DNA of 64,000 bases from Mucilaginibacter sp. (GTDB taxonomy: Bacteria > Bacteroidota > Bacteroidia > Sphingobacteriales > Sphingobacteriaceae), in NCBI GenBank assembly GCA_030445275.1, contig JAUCSE010000042.1, forward strand, positions 1 through 64,000, written 5' to 3'. How positions within the stretch are numbered: position 1 is the stretch's first letter; the number at the start of each line of letters is the position of its first letter. Shown one piece after another: positions 35,760 through 45,406 of this stretch. The translations under genes were made by a program, and so were the position numbers. The notes under the pieces are model-generated. The model saw only the letters and a program-made list of their open reading frames with translations, had not been told where the DNA came from and searched no databases.

Positions 35760-36182
35760 ATGGAATATATTGTTTACGTAAGCACAGCTATAACGCTGAT
35801 GAGTGAAGAGCAGCTGGCAGATTTGCTTAGAGTTTCTCGCAATAAAAATAAAAAACACCATGTTACCGGCATCTTACTGTATTGCCAGGGAACATTTATG
35901 CAGGTTCTTGAGGGCGAAAAAAACAATGTCGATGTGATCTATAAAGCTATTGAACTGGATAAAAGACATAAGAACATTATAAAGCTATCAACCGGGATTA
36001 TAACCAAAAGAAACTTTCCGGACTGGTCAATGGCTTTTGCATCTGTAAATGCAGAAAAGCTGCAGGAAATTGAAGGCTTTTTGAGTCTATCTTCTGAAAA
36101 TCAAACAGATATGCCTGATCATATTACGGTTAACATGCTTAAAACGTTTGCCGACTGCAACAAACAATACATTTCATTTTAA
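35760..36182 (+). CDS. Stand-alone BLUF-domain blue-light sensor
   Basis: Flavin-binding photoreceptor protein of 140 residues. The BLUF fold is complete at 1-95: Tyr6 (IVYVSTA), Asn30 (NKNKKHHVTG), Gln48 in GTFMQVLEGE, and Trp89/Met91 in FPDWSMAF. These correspond to the FAD photocycle residues Tyr8, Asn31, Gln50 and Trp104/Met. The remaining 45 residues form a short C-terminal extension with no output domain, so signalling would need a partner. A -7-like TATACTTTG lies near 35732. No light-linked gene is adjacent. Confidence 0.9.
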   Translation: MEYIVYVSTAITLMSEEQLADLLRVSRNKNKKHHVTGILLYCQGTFMQVLEGEKNNVDVIYKAIELDKRHKNIIKLSTGIITKRNFPDWSMAFASVNAEKLQEIEGFLSLSSENQTDMPDHITVNMLKTFADCNKQYISF

Positions 36183-36228
36183 CTCATCTCAAAACGTACT
36201 GTTTATTGCCGATATGTTTCTGGTTTGC

Positions 36229-36690
36229 TCATAGTTTAATAAAACTAACACGCTCTATTGACCCTTTATACTTCTTTAAATACCCAGTATTATGCACACT
36301 AATTTTACCTTTCATCGTAATATGCCTTTTATTTATTTGGGTAAATGTTCCGTTATTATACTCAAATAAGCCAATTCTCGTACCACTTAGGTAAAGCGGG
36401 CATTCCTGGCTAAAATCAACCCATAAAGATCTTTTTAGAGAATGATCAGCAAAAAGACTGTCATTAAATAATGCCGATTGCTCAAAACCCTCCACATACC
36501 TTCCGTTAACCTCTATAAACTGTTTATCGTATTTTTCAAGATGGTTGAGCAGCTCGGTAAATTCAACTTTTTTAAAGGTTACGCCATCGTTACACTGACT
36601 CTCAAATACCTGCTTTTTTTTGGAGCATGACAGCAACAATACCGGAAGGGCGGCAAAAAAGAATATCCTGTTTATTTTACCCGGTATCAT
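36229..36690 (-). CDS. Hypothetical lipoprotein, 153 aa
   Basis: Unknown function. N-terminal MIPGKINRIFFFAALPVLLLSC is a lipoprotein signal peptide with Cys22 as the lipidated residue. The rest is a compact soluble part with a segment HLEKYDKQFIEVNGRYVEG and an OB-like pattern of strands ending GKISVHNTGYLKKY. It is a single gene convergent with the BLUF gene and divergent from the esterase gene at 36869. A 7/8 -7 box (TAAATTTA) lies just upstream on its strand. Confidence 0.75.
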   Translation of the reverse strand: MIPGKINRIFFFAALPVLLLSCSKKKQVFESQCNDGVTFKKVEFTELLNHLEKYDKQFIEVNGRYVEGFEQSALFNDSLFADHSLKRSLWVDFSQECPLYLSGTRIGLFEYNNGTFTQINKRHITMKGKISVHNTGYLKKYKGSIERVSFIKL

Positions 36691-36868
36691 AGTTAAATTT
36701 ACGTATTAATGAACATAACGAAAACATTTTCATTAAAGTAGATCATATATATTTATCACTAAAATATTACATGCCTGAATTAAACAGGTAATGGCTGGAT
36801 TTTAGCTTGCCAAAGCTTTTATTTTATTATAATTAAGCATTACATTTAGTCCATAAATAATCTACTTT

Positions 36869-38440
36869 ATGAAGCTGAAACTCACATTTATAATACTGAT
36901 GCTTTTTGTATTGGGTACAAGGGCACAACAAAAAGTTATTCAATTATACCAGGGTGCAGCTCCGGGTTCCGAAAACTGGAACTGGACCGAGGCAGAAAGT
37001 GACAATAAAGAATTGAACCTAAAGATAGTTTATAATGTAGTGCACCCTTCTATAGAAGTATTTTTGCCCGATCCATCCATTGCCACGGGTACAGCGGTTA
37101 TTATTTGTCCGGGTGGTGGCTTCCAGATACTATCCATAAACAGCGAAGGAAATGAAGTAGCCAAGTGGCTTAACCAGCATGGTGTTGCAGCCTTTGTATT
37201 AAAATACAGATTAACCCGTAGCCTTACTGACAATCCTGCTATGGAGTTAATGACCAGGATGGGCAAAAAAGACTTTGAACAGGAAGCAGCCAAAGTAATA
37301 CCCTTAGGTATTGCTGATGCCAGGCAGGCCATAACTTACGTACGTGAACATGCTGCCGAATACGGTTTATCGGCATCACGAATTGGCATTATGGGCTTTT
37401 CGGCAGGGGGGACTTTGACTGCTGCATCAGCTTTTAATTATACCAAAGCCAACCGGCCCGATTTTGTGGCACCAATTTATCCTTATTTTCCATCCGCATT
37501 GCAATCAGCCATCCCAGCAGACGCACCGCCGCTGTTCATAACCGCCGCTACTGACGATAACCTGAACCTTGCGCCACACAGTGTTAACCTGTATACCAAG
37601 TGGATAACCGCAAAACACAGTGCCGAACTACACTTGTATGCAAAAGGTGGCCATGGTTTTGGTATGCACAAGCAAAACATCCCCACAGACACCTGGATTG
37701 AACGTTTTAATGACTGGCTGGGTTTAAAAGGCTTTTTAAAACCGATAGATCCTAAAGCCATATCTCCAGAGGAGCAGGCAAAAAACAACCGCAAGAAAAA
37801 CGATGAGCAACAGCATAAAGACTGGGCCAATGTTAAACGCTACGAGGCTGATAACAGCAAAGTATCAGCTTCTGCTACGAGCGACAAAAGCGTAGTTTAT
37901 ATGGGTGACTCCATTACCGACTTTTGGATAAATAATGACCCTTCCTTTTTTACCGGCAAACCCTATTATGATCGTGGCATAAGCGGCCAAACAACCACTC
38001 AAATGCTGGTACGTTTCAGGGATGATGTGATCAATTTAAAACCTGCAGTGGTAGTGATCCTGGCAGGCATTAATGATATTGCCGAAAACAATGGCCCTAT
38101 AAAACTGGAAGCTATTTTTGGTAATATACAATCAATGGCCCTGCTGGCAAAAGCAGCGGGTATTAAAGTGGTACTGTCGTCGGTATTACCAGCCTTCGAT
38201 TTTCCGTGGCGGCCGGGTATGGAACCTTCCCAAAAAGTAATACGTTTGAATGCCATGATCAAAGACTTTGCCGATAAGAATCATATGGTTTATCTTGATT
38301 ATTTCTCAACCATGGCTGATGAGCGTAATGGCCTGCCCAAATCATTATCTGGTGATGGAGTACACCCTAATCTTGCAGGCTATAAAGTGATGGAACCACT
38401 GGCCGAAAAAGCTATAGCTGAGGCGTTGAAAAGGAAGTAA
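36869..38440 (+). CDS. Secreted two-domain esterase: alpha/beta hydrolase plus SGNH hydrolase
   Basis: Exported bifunctional carbohydrate-esterase-like enzyme of 523 residues, with signal peptide MKLKLTFIILMLFVLGTRAQ. Domain 1 (about 25-285) is an acetylxylan-esterase-like alpha/beta hydrolase: PGGGFQILS oxyanion region, nucleophile Ser178 in GFSAGG, Asp near 229-230, and His262 in GGHGFG. Domain 2 (about 335-523) is an SGNH/GDSL hydrolase: GDS at 346-348, Gly373 in SGQTT, GIND (400-403) and Asp496-x2-His499. The two domains are joined by a charged, Lys/Glu-rich linker (about 290-335). Fusions of this type fit plant-polysaccharide deacetylation. It stands alone, with no CAZyme neighbour nearby. 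Confidence 0.9.
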   Translation: MKLKLTFIILMLFVLGTRAQQKVIQLYQGAAPGSENWNWTEAESDNKELNLKIVYNVVHPSIEVFLPDPSIATGTAVIICPGGGFQILSINSEGNEVAKWLNQHGVAAFVLKYRLTRSLTDNPAMELMTRMGKKDFEQEAAKVIPLGIADARQAITYVREHAAEYGLSASRIGIMGFSAGGTLTAASAFNYTKANRPDFVAPIYPYFPSALQSAIPADAPPLFITAATDDNLNLAPHSVNLYTKWITAKHSAELHLYAKGGHGFGMHKQNIPTDTWIERFNDWLGLKGFLKPIDPKAISPEEQAKNNRKKNDEQQHKDWANVKRYEADNSKVSASATSDKSVVYMGDSITDFWINNDPSFFTGKPYYDRGISGQTTTQMLVRFRDDVINLKPAVVVILAGINDIAENNGPIKLEAIFGNIQSMALLAKAAGIKVVLSSVLPAFDFPWRPGMEPSQKVIRLNAMIKDFADKNHMVYLDYFSTMADERNGLPKSLSGDGVHPNLAGYKVMEPLAEKAIAEALKRK

Positions 38441-38492
38441 GTTTAATTCAATTAGCTCAAATTATTCTGTACTAAGCAAACTTACTACCCTT

Positions 38493-38554
38493 GTCATCCT
38501 GAGGGACGAAGGATCTATTCGACGATTAGATTCTTCGCTGCGCTCAGAATGACA
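38493..38554. repeat. Dispersed palindrome, family A
   Basis: GTCATCCTGAGGGACGAAGG ... ATTCTTCGCTGCGCTCAGAA with TGACA at the end. Short version (62 bases) at the 3' end of the esterase gene. Confidence 0.75.
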
Positions 38555-38620
38555 AGTTTTATATTTAATTCTGAGCCTAAACTTTAACGTAATCATATCA
38601 CAACGATAACCCTATTTATA

Positions 38621-38628
38621 TAAATTTG
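38621..38628 (+). promoter_or_regulatory. -7 promoter box TAAATTTG
   Basis: Exact TAnnTTTG, 16 bases before ATG 38645. Confidence 0.5.
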
Positions 38629-38644
38629 CACATTATCGTTTCAC

Positions 38645-39907
38645 ATGAAAAAACACCTCTTATTCTGGATATGCCTGCTATATACCATTGTAGCATTTGG
38701 ACAAGCTGACACTACTCAAAAAATTATACCGGGCCGCAAAAACAGCATCGAACAGCAAAAAAAACCTTATGTTATCCTTATTTCGGCAGATGGTTTCAGG
38801 TATGATTATGCACGCAAATACAAGGCAAAACATCTGCAAGCCTTAAGCTCTAAAGGAGTGCAGGCAGCATCTATGATTCCGTCCTACCCTTCGGTTACCT
38901 TTCCCAATCATTATGCATTGGTAAGTGGCCTGTATCCTTCGCACTCCGGATTGGTTAACAATACCTTTTACGATCCTGATCGCCACGACTTCTATTCTAT
39001 GGGCAATAAAGCCAAGGTAGCTGATGGTTCCTGGTATTTTGGTTCGCCTTTATGGGTACTTGCCGAGCAGCAGCACATGCTTTCGGCCAGTTTTTACTGG
39101 GTAGCATCAGAAGCTGCTATACAGGATATTAAGCCCACTTATTCCTATGTTTACAACGAGCAGATAGCTATCCATAACCGCATCAGCGCTGTAGTAAACT
39201 GGCTGAACCTGCCAGCCGAAGACCGGCCGCATTTCATTACCTTCTACTTTCCGCAGGTTGACCACGCCGGGCATATGTACGGTCCGGATGCCCCCGAAAC
39301 TGGTCGGGAGGTACATTTTGTTGATTCGGCAGTTAATGAATTAACTAAAGCCGTAAAAACAACTGGTCTTGATGTGAATTTCATTTTTGTATCCGATCAT
39401 GGAATGACCAGCGTTGACAAGAACCATCCAATAGGCATATCAGCAGCTATTGATACTTCGAAATTTATAGTTTCGGGCGATGGCATACTGGTTGAACTGT
39501 ATGCCAAAAACAAAGCAGACACCACGGCTACTTATAATCGTTTAAAGCAGGAAGCTAAAGATTATGATGTTTATCTTAAAACCAACGTACCAGCCAAATT
39601 ACACTACGCCCAATCCGACGACTGGCACAACCGCATGGGCGATATATTGCTGATACCCCATTACCCCAAAGTTTTTAATTTATATAGTAAAAATATACAC
39701 TTGGGCTGGCATGGGTATGACCCCAGCGTGGTTAAAGACATGCATGCCACCTTTTTAGCCTGGGGACCTGCATTTAAACCACATACCACTATCCCTGCAT
39801 TTGAAAATGTGGACGTTTTTAACCTGGTAAAAAGTATACTAGGGCTTGAATACACAGGCAAAGTTGATGGTACTGATAAACTTGCAAATGATATCCTGAA
39901 CCGGTAA
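38645..39907 (+). CDS. Secreted nucleotide pyrophosphatase/phosphodiesterase (NPP family)
   Basis: Periplasmic or secreted enzyme of 420 residues that hydrolyses nucleotide or phospholipid phosphodiesters. Signal peptide MKKHLLFWICLLYTIVAFGQ. The NPP fold is clear: ISADGFRYDY with metal Asp49, nucleophile Thr85 in YPSVTFPNHYALVSG, and the zinc ligands in YFPQVDHAGHMYGPD, FVSDHGM and HLGWHGYDP. It has its own -7 box. An AraC-family regulator gene follows 18 bases later, so they may be co-transcribed. Confidence 0.92.
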   Translation: MKKHLLFWICLLYTIVAFGQADTTQKIIPGRKNSIEQQKKPYVILISADGFRYDYARKYKAKHLQALSSKGVQAASMIPSYPSVTFPNHYALVSGLYPSHSGLVNNTFYDPDRHDFYSMGNKAKVADGSWYFGSPLWVLAEQQHMLSASFYWVASEAAIQDIKPTYSYVYNEQIAIHNRISAVVNWLNLPAEDRPHFITFYFPQVDHAGHMYGPDAPETGREVHFVDSAVNELTKAVKTTGLDVNFIFVSDHGMTSVDKNHPIGISAAIDTSKFIVSGDGILVELYAKNKADTTATYNRLKQEAKDYDVYLKTNVPAKLHYAQSDDWHNRMGDILLIPHYPKVFNLYSKNIHLGWHGYDPSVVKDMHATFLAWGPAFKPHTTIPAFENVDVFNLVKSILGLEYTGKVDGTDKLANDILNR

Positions 39908-39925
39908 ATTACAGTTTTATACCAT

Positions 39926-40777
39926 ATGACCAATATTTACATACCCCAGGCTACAGAAACTCAGAACAAGATTACTGCAGGTGATATATCCTTTGTGCAT
40001 TATACAGAACGGGATAGCTTTGCGAAAAATAGGGTGGTGTTCAATTGTTATACTATAAGCTTTGTGATTAATGGCGAAAAGATCATTATCCGTCCATCAA
40101 GCAATACAGTGGTAGGTACCGGCGAAGGTATCGTTATCCCTGCGGGGAACTCTCTTATCGCGGAGCATGCGCTTAATGATCATCAGTATAGCAGCATCCT
40201 GATATTTTTCCCGGTAAGTTTTGCGGTTAATTTTTTAAACAAGCATCAGTTAAGCGCCCGATCTTTATCAACTCAAAATACTGATTATATAAAATTCAGG
40301 CAAACAAATTACCTTGCAGGTTATATTAAAAGCCTGCAGGTTTTAATACATGAGCAGCAAAACTTATCATATGAACTGGCTGTAAATAAAGTAGAAGAAT
40401 TATTACTGGTTTTGCTGCAAAGCCACCGGGAACAATTGATATCCCTGTTGCAGAGTAATCCAGCGTCACCATCACTACAATTAAAAAATCTGGTAGAAAA
40501 TAACCTTTTCAATAACCTAACGCTTGATGAGTTGGCCTTTCTATCGCACAAAAGCCTGGCATCCTTTAAGCGCGATTTTGAAAAAGCATACCAGGTTGCC
40601 CCCGGCAAATACATTCGGGAACGTAAATTGGAATTAGCCCGACAGGAACTGTCGCAAGGCAAAAACGCATCATCTCTTTATCTGGATTTTGGGTACGATA
40701 ACCTATCGAACTTTTCATCAGCCTTTAAAAAACAGTTTGGGGTAAGCCCAAAGCAATATCAGATCAATGTGCAATAA
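39926..40777 (+). CDS. AraC-family transcriptional regulator
   Basis: 283 residues with a cupin-like sensor half (VINGEKIIIRPSSNTVVGTG..., about 50-110) and a C-terminal double HTH: NLTLDELAFLSHKSLASFKRDF and the AraC signature LDFGYDNLSNFSSAFKKQFGVSPKQYQ. It starts 18 bases after the NPP gene and probably controls local genes, but the ligand and targets are not known. Confidence 0.92.
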   Translation: MTNIYIPQATETQNKITAGDISFVHYTERDSFAKNRVVFNCYTISFVINGEKIIIRPSSNTVVGTGEGIVIPAGNSLIAEHALNDHQYSSILIFFPVSFAVNFLNKHQLSARSLSTQNTDYIKFRQTNYLAGYIKSLQVLIHEQQNLSYELAVNKVEELLLVLLQSHREQLISLLQSNPASPSLQLKNLVENNLFNNLTLDELAFLSHKSLASFKRDFEKAYQVAPGKYIRERKLELARQELSQGKNASSLYLDFGYDNLSNFSSAFKKQFGVSPKQYQINVQ

Positions 40778-40836
40778 GAGACACATGTAATGTGTCTCTA
40801 CAAAAACAAAACGTAGAGACGCATCACATGCGCCTC
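40777..40836. repeat. Palindromic repeat (TAGAGACGCAT family)
   Basis: AGAGACACATGTAATGTGTC (near-perfect palindrome) followed by GTAGAGACGCATCACATGCG. The second half recurs at 189-213. Confidence 0.65.
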
Positions 40837-40938
40837 CTGCCAATCTGAGCTTTTTGCAATAGTTTTTGAGCCAGCACCATTAACAGCTACAGGTTAAACA
40901 ACCGCACTTTTGGATAAAAAAATATTATCCAAAACATT

Positions 40939-41481
40939 ATGAAAACATTTATCTTATTTCTGTTTGCCATAGCATTAGGTACAAACATAAAAGCGCAAAC
41001 ATTTACCTTAAAAAGCGCCGATCTGGGCGGTCAGTTCACCAACGAATTTATAGCAGGTACATTTGGCTGTAGCGGGGCAAACAAATCGCCGCAATTGGAA
41101 TGGCAAAACGCACCAGCGGGTACACAAAGCTTTGCGGTAACCATTTATGATCCGCAGGCACCTACCGGCAGCGGATGGTGGCATTGGCTTATTTTTGATA
41201 TTCCGGCAAGCACGCACGAACTTAAACAAGGCGCAGGCAATCCATCAACCAATGTTGCACCGGCCGGGAGCATACAGGGCGTAACCGATTATGGTGTAAC
41301 CGGCTACGGTGGCCCCTGCCCTCCGGTAAACGATGCTCCACATGGTTATGTTATTACGGTGTATGCTTTAAAAACCGCTAAGCTTGGCGTTGATAATAAA
41401 GTATCAGCAGCCTTAACAGGTTTTATGCTGAATCAAAATGTGATAGCAAAAGCATCGTTAATAGTGTATTACAAAAGGTAG
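40939..41481 (+). CDS. YbhB/YbcL family Raf-kinase-inhibitor-like protein (PEBP)
   Basis: Secreted PEBP-fold protein of 180 residues. Signal peptide MKTFILFLFAIALGTNIKAQ. Family motifs: NKSPQLEWQNAPAGTQSFAV, YDPQAPTGSGWWHWLIFDIP, GYGGPCPPVNDAPHGYV. It probably binds a small anion or lipid head group. The function in bacteria is unclear. It is a single gene after an AraC regulator and a palindromic repeat. Confidence 0.9.
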   Translation: MKTFILFLFAIALGTNIKAQTFTLKSADLGGQFTNEFIAGTFGCSGANKSPQLEWQNAPAGTQSFAVTIYDPQAPTGSGWWHWLIFDIPASTHELKQGAGNPSTNVAPAGSIQGVTDYGVTGYGGPCPPVNDAPHGYVITVYALKTAKLGVDNKVSAALTGFMLNQNVIAKASLIVYYKR

Positions 41482-41875
41482 GAGCATTATTTATTAGAAT
41501 CTGGCACACCCCTCCCGTTGGACTATGTGTACCCGAGTTTTCAAAAAATGTCATTTCGATGAGCGGCAACGGCCTATGCTGTGGGTGCGAAGAGAAATCT
41601 TGTACGCGGGTACTGGCCATAATACAAGACGTATAAGATTTCTCACCCTCCCCTCGCTTCTCTCCCCTCAAATAGGGAAATGACATGTTTTTATTTCATT
41701 TAGCTATCAAGTTGTAGTTCCTTGACAAAAGAATCGCACATGCCACAACTTTGTATCTTATGCTTATAAATCAGGGAAGAATAAGCCATTGATTTGTTAC
41801 AACATAATCCGGGTTGAGAATTTTTAATTAGCTAAATATTTTGTTATTTGTAATAGCTTTAAAAATCCCCGGTTT
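41482..41875. other. Intergenic region before the amidase
   Basis: Nearly 400 bases with no credible gene. It holds family D palindrome 41549-41686. The amidase promoter probably uses a box near TAGCTTTA (41854-41861). Confidence 0.5.
41549..41686. repeat. Dispersed palindrome, family D
   Basis: TGTCATTTCGATGAGCGGCA ... GGGAAATGACAT with an imperfect, long centre. Its ends match 53881-53979. Confidence 0.55.
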
Positions 41876-43504
41876 ATGCACAGAAGAAATTTCCTGAAAA
41901 CAGGCTCATTAGCAAGTTTAACCCTATCAACCTTAGTTGTGGCATCCTGCAAGCAGCCATCCGCAGAAAAAAAAGCAGATGCCGCGACTGATAATAATAA
42001 AGATGACCTGTTTGAACTTTCGGAGGCAACGATTACCGGTCTGCAGCAAAAAATGCAGGCCAAACAGTATACCTCACGCTCTATCACAGAACTATACCTG
42101 AAACGCATTGATGAGATCGATAAAAACGGTCCAAAACTAAACTCGGTTATCGAACTCAATAAAGACGCTCTGAACATGGCCGATGCAATGGATAAAGAGC
42201 GTTCACAGGGCAAGGTACGTGGGCCCCTGCATGGTATACCGGTACTGATCAAAGACAATATCAATACAGCCGATAACATGCACACCACAGCCGGTTCATT
42301 AGCCCTGGGAGATAACTTTGCTAAACAAGATGCCTTTATTGTACATAAACTGCGGGAAGCAGGTGCTGTGCTACTGGGTAAAACCAATTTGAGCGAATGG
42401 GCCAACTTTCGCTCCACCCGTTCAACCAGTGCCTGGAGCAGTCGCGGCGGACAAACCAAATGCCCATATATACTTGACCGTAATCCCAGCGGGTCAAGCG
42501 CCGGGTCAGGATCGGCTGTAGCGGCTAATTTATGCACCGTAGCCATCGGCACCGAAACCAATGGATCAATTGTATCGCCGGCATCTGTAAACGGCCTGGT
42601 GGGCATTAAACCCACCGTAGGACTGTGGAGCCGCACGGGCATTATCCCCATATCAAAAACACAGGATACCGCCGGCCCCATGACACGAACTGTTAAGGAT
42701 GCCGCCATATTTTTAGGTGTGCTGGCTGGCATCGATGCCCAGGATAGCTATACCTTAAGCAGTAAGGGAAAAGCAGTAGCTGATTATACCAAATTCCTGG
42801 ATGTTAACGGATTGCAGGGCAAACGCCTGGGTGTAGAAAAATCAGCGCTGGATGATAAGTCAGGCATGGCAGCCTTATTACAGGATGCCTTAAAAACGCT
42901 GAAAAGCAAAGGCGCTATCATTATTGAAATTGAACTGAACAAGGAACTAAAAGAAATAGGCCGATCAGAATTTGATGTGCTTTTGTATGAGTTTAAAGAT
43001 GGACTTAACCAATATTTAAACAACGCTAACAGCAAAATAAAAACGCTGGCCGATGTAATCGCTTTTAATAAACAGAACGAAGCCAAAGCCATGCCCTTTT
43101 TTAAACAGGAGATTCTGGAACAAGCCCAGGCCAAAGGCGATCTGAAAAGCAAGGAATACCTTGATGCCGTAAAGAAGACCAGCGAAGGTACACAGCAGGT
43201 GATTGATAAAATATTAACCGATAATAAGCTGGATGCCATTATTGGCCCAACCAACGGTCCTGCGGTTTGTATTGACCTGGTGAACGGCGATTATGATAAT
43301 GGCTTCTCCTTCTCGGGCCCGGCGGCTATGGCAGGTTATCCGCATATCACCGTGCCTATGGGCTTACTGCATGGCTTACCAATTGGCCTGTCGTTCTTTA
43401 GCACCGCTTATAAAGAGGGTGATATTATTACATTGGGGTATGCCTACGAGCAGGCATCTAAAAAAAGAGTGGTGCCAACTTTTAAGGTTGATTTGCTGGG
43501 TTGA
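41876..43504 (+). CDS. Tat-exported amidase lipoprotein
   Basis: Amidase-signature enzyme that hydrolyses carboxylic amides in the periplasm. The 542 residues start with MHRRNFLKTGSLASLTLSTL followed by VVASC: a Tat twin-arginine motif (RRNFLK) plus lipobox, so it is folded before export and then lipidated. The Ser-cisSer-Lys triad is present: Lys126 (PVLIKDN), Ser208 (GSSAGSGSA) and Ser231 (TNGSIVSPA). It could act on peptides, aryl amides or cell-wall amides. The family does not give the substrate. Confidence 0.92.
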   Translation: MHRRNFLKTGSLASLTLSTLVVASCKQPSAEKKADAATDNNKDDLFELSEATITGLQQKMQAKQYTSRSITELYLKRIDEIDKNGPKLNSVIELNKDALNMADAMDKERSQGKVRGPLHGIPVLIKDNINTADNMHTTAGSLALGDNFAKQDAFIVHKLREAGAVLLGKTNLSEWANFRSTRSTSAWSSRGGQTKCPYILDRNPSGSSAGSGSAVAANLCTVAIGTETNGSIVSPASVNGLVGIKPTVGLWSRTGIIPISKTQDTAGPMTRTVKDAAIFLGVLAGIDAQDSYTLSSKGKAVADYTKFLDVNGLQGKRLGVEKSALDDKSGMAALLQDALKTLKSKGAIIIEIELNKELKEIGRSEFDVLLYEFKDGLNQYLNNANSKIKTLADVIAFNKQNEAKAMPFFKQEILEQAQAKGDLKSKEYLDAVKKTSEGTQQVIDKILTDNKLDAIIGPTNGPAVCIDLVNGDYDNGFSFSGPAAMAGYPHITVPMGLLHGLPIGLSFFSTAYKEGDIITLGYAYEQASKKRVVPTFKVDLLG

Positions 43505-43611
43505 TTTTGGATATATGGCAACTACTCACCATTTAAACTGAAACAGTCCTCATTATTCTGACACCATTTAGCTGCAACTTTGTATTATCAACAATAAACC
43601 AAAAGAAACAG

Positions 43612-44376
43612 ATGGAAACAACAAATAAAATTGCGCTTGTAACCGGTGGTAGCCGTGGCCTTGGCAAAAACACCGCCCTCCATTTAGCAAAAAAAAGAAT
43701 TGATGTAATAGTTACTTATCGCAGCAAGAAAGAAGAAGCCGAAGCTGTAGTTGCCGAAATTGAACAAGCCGGCCAAAAAGCCGCTGCTTTACAACTGGAT
43801 ACCAGCATTGTTAAATCATTCGATGCATTTATAGGTCAGCTATCGGCTAAGCTAAAAGAAAAATGGGGCCGTAATACCTTTGATTTTTTGATCAATAATG
43901 CAGGTATAGATGCCGCCTCGCCATTTGCACAAACTACCGAGGAAGACTTTGATAACCTGTTTAACATTCATTTTAAGGGCGTTTACTTTTTAACTCAAAA
44001 AAGTTTGCCGTTAATTGCCGATAACGGCCGGATCATTAATCTGTCGACCGGGTTAACACGATTTAGTACGCCGGGCTACGCAGCCTATGCATCAATGAAG
44101 GGTGCAATAGAAGTGTTTACCAAATACCTCGCAAAAGAATTGGGTTACCGCGGCATAGCAGCCAACCTGGTGGCTCCCGGAATTATACAAACTGACTTTA
44201 CCAAAGAAGCCTTTGACTCGCATCCCGGTTTGCTTGATCATATGTCGAAATCTACCGCACTGGGCAGGGTTGGCCAGCCTGATGATATTGGTGGTGTAAT
44301 TGCCTTTTTATGTACTGATGATGCACACTGGATAAATGCACAACGCATTGAAGCCTCTGGCGGTATGTTCTTATAA
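43612..44376 (+). CDS. Short-chain dehydrogenase/reductase (SDR)
   Basis: Cytoplasmic NAD(P)-dependent oxidoreductase of 254 residues. TGGSRGLGKNTAL (cofactor loop), NNAG, and Tyr-x3-Lys in YASMKGAIEVFTKYLAKELG are all present, and the C-terminal LCTDDAHWINAQRIEASGG is typical of the FabG/3-oxoacyl-reductase subgroup. No substrate is evident. It has its own terminator (44386-44424), so it is a single-gene unit. Confidence 0.9.
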   Translation: METTNKIALVTGGSRGLGKNTALHLAKKRIDVIVTYRSKKEEAEAVVAEIEQAGQKAAALQLDTSIVKSFDAFIGQLSAKLKEKWGRNTFDFLINNAGIDAASPFAQTTEEDFDNLFNIHFKGVYFLTQKSLPLIADNGRIINLSTGLTRFSTPGYAAYASMKGAIEVFTKYLAKELGYRGIAANLVAPGIIQTDFTKEAFDSHPGLLDHMSKSTALGRVGQPDDIGGVIAFLCTDDAHWINAQRIEASGGMFL

Positions 44377-44385
44377 TTTGATATT

Positions 44386-44424
44386 AAAACCGTATAGGTG
44401 CAAGCTGGCATCTATACGGTTTTA
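44386..44424 (+). terminator. Terminator of the SDR gene
   Basis: AAACCGTATAG and CTATACGGTTT pair perfectly around a 14-base loop, followed by TAT. It lies 10 bases past the stop codon. Confidence 0.75.
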
Positions 44425-44478
44425 TGTCCGTTCAACTATTTCAGGCAAAATCATATCTTGCATAAAATTTAGTTTGAT

Positions 44479-45396
44479 ATGGAATTTGGCCGTGTAAACC
44501 CGGAAGAATTAGCAACAGTAGATTTTACTCTTCCGCCTGATCCTGAATTGACAATAGCAACGCTGAAGGCTGCAAAAAGCAACCAGCCCCTGCAGGTTCA
44601 TGTGGGCTGTGCCAAATGGGGTCGTAAGGAATGGATAGGCCAAATCTATCCACCAAAAACTAAGGACACCAATTTCCTGGATGAGTACGTAAAACATTTT
44701 GACTGTATTGAGCTGAATGCTACCTTTTACAATATTTACGGCCCCGATACCATTGCCAAATGGAAAGCCAAGGCCGATAGCAATCCTCATTTTAAATTTT
44801 GTCCTAAATTTTCGCAGAGCATCAGCCATGTCCGCAGGTTAAAAAACGCGGAAGATATCACCACCAGCTATTACGAAGGCATTATGGCTTTTGGCGATAA
44901 GCTTGGTCCGCTGTTTTTACAGCTGAGTGATAACTATACGCCAAAAAGTTTCCCTGAACTCAAAGCATATCTGGAACAGTTACCCAAGGATGTCCCCGTT
45001 TTTGTGGAACTGCGGCATAAGGAATGGTTTGCGGTGCCCGAAAACCGGGATAAGGTTTTCGCCCTTTTTCGCGACCTGAATATTGGCGCGGTAATAACCG
45101 ATGCCACCGGCCGCCGTGATGTAGTGCACATGCAGCTGCCTACACCCCATGCCTTTATCCGCTTTGTGGGTAACGGCCTGCACCCAACCGACTATACCCG
45201 TGTTGATGAATGGGTACATCGTATTAAACAATGGCAGCAACTGGGCTTACAATCGGTTTGGTTTTTTATGCACCAGCATGACGAGCAGTACTCGCCCAAA
45301 CTGGCCGATTATGTGGTTGTTAAACTGAATGAAGCATTAGGTCTGCAACTGCAACGTCCCCAATTTATAGCCGAGCAAAAGAGTTTATTCAGTTAG
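44479..45396 (+). CDS. DUF72 family protein
   Basis: 305 residues of the DUF72 (YecE-like, TIM-barrel-like) family. Marker segments are VHVGCAKWGRKEWIGQIYPP, FDCIELNATFYNIYGPDTIAKW and FVELRHKEWF. No enzyme activity has been firmly assigned to the family. It converges with the DUF1345 gene. Confidence 0.9.
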   Translation: MEFGRVNPEELATVDFTLPPDPELTIATLKAAKSNQPLQVHVGCAKWGRKEWIGQIYPPKTKDTNFLDEYVKHFDCIELNATFYNIYGPDTIAKWKAKADSNPHFKFCPKFSQSISHVRRLKNAEDITTSYYEGIMAFGDKLGPLFLQLSDNYTPKSFPELKAYLEQLPKDVPVFVELRHKEWFAVPENRDKVFALFRDLNIGAVITDATGRRDVVHMQLPTPHAFIRFVGNGLHPTDYTRVDEWVHRIKQWQQLGLQSVWFFMHQHDEQYSPKLADYVVVKLNEALGLQLQRPQFIAEQKSLFS

Positions 45397-45406
45397 ATCA
45401 GGCAGT

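Noticed and set aside
41824..42732. 302-codon ORF on the minus strand across the amidase
   Set aside because: It is antisense to a clear amidase with catalytic residues, is Ser/Leu/Arg-rich without any family motif, and its start and end have no promoter or start-site logic.
42784..43254. 156-codon minus-strand ORF inside the amidase
   Set aside because: Low-complexity Ser/Leu-rich antisense frame of a real gene.
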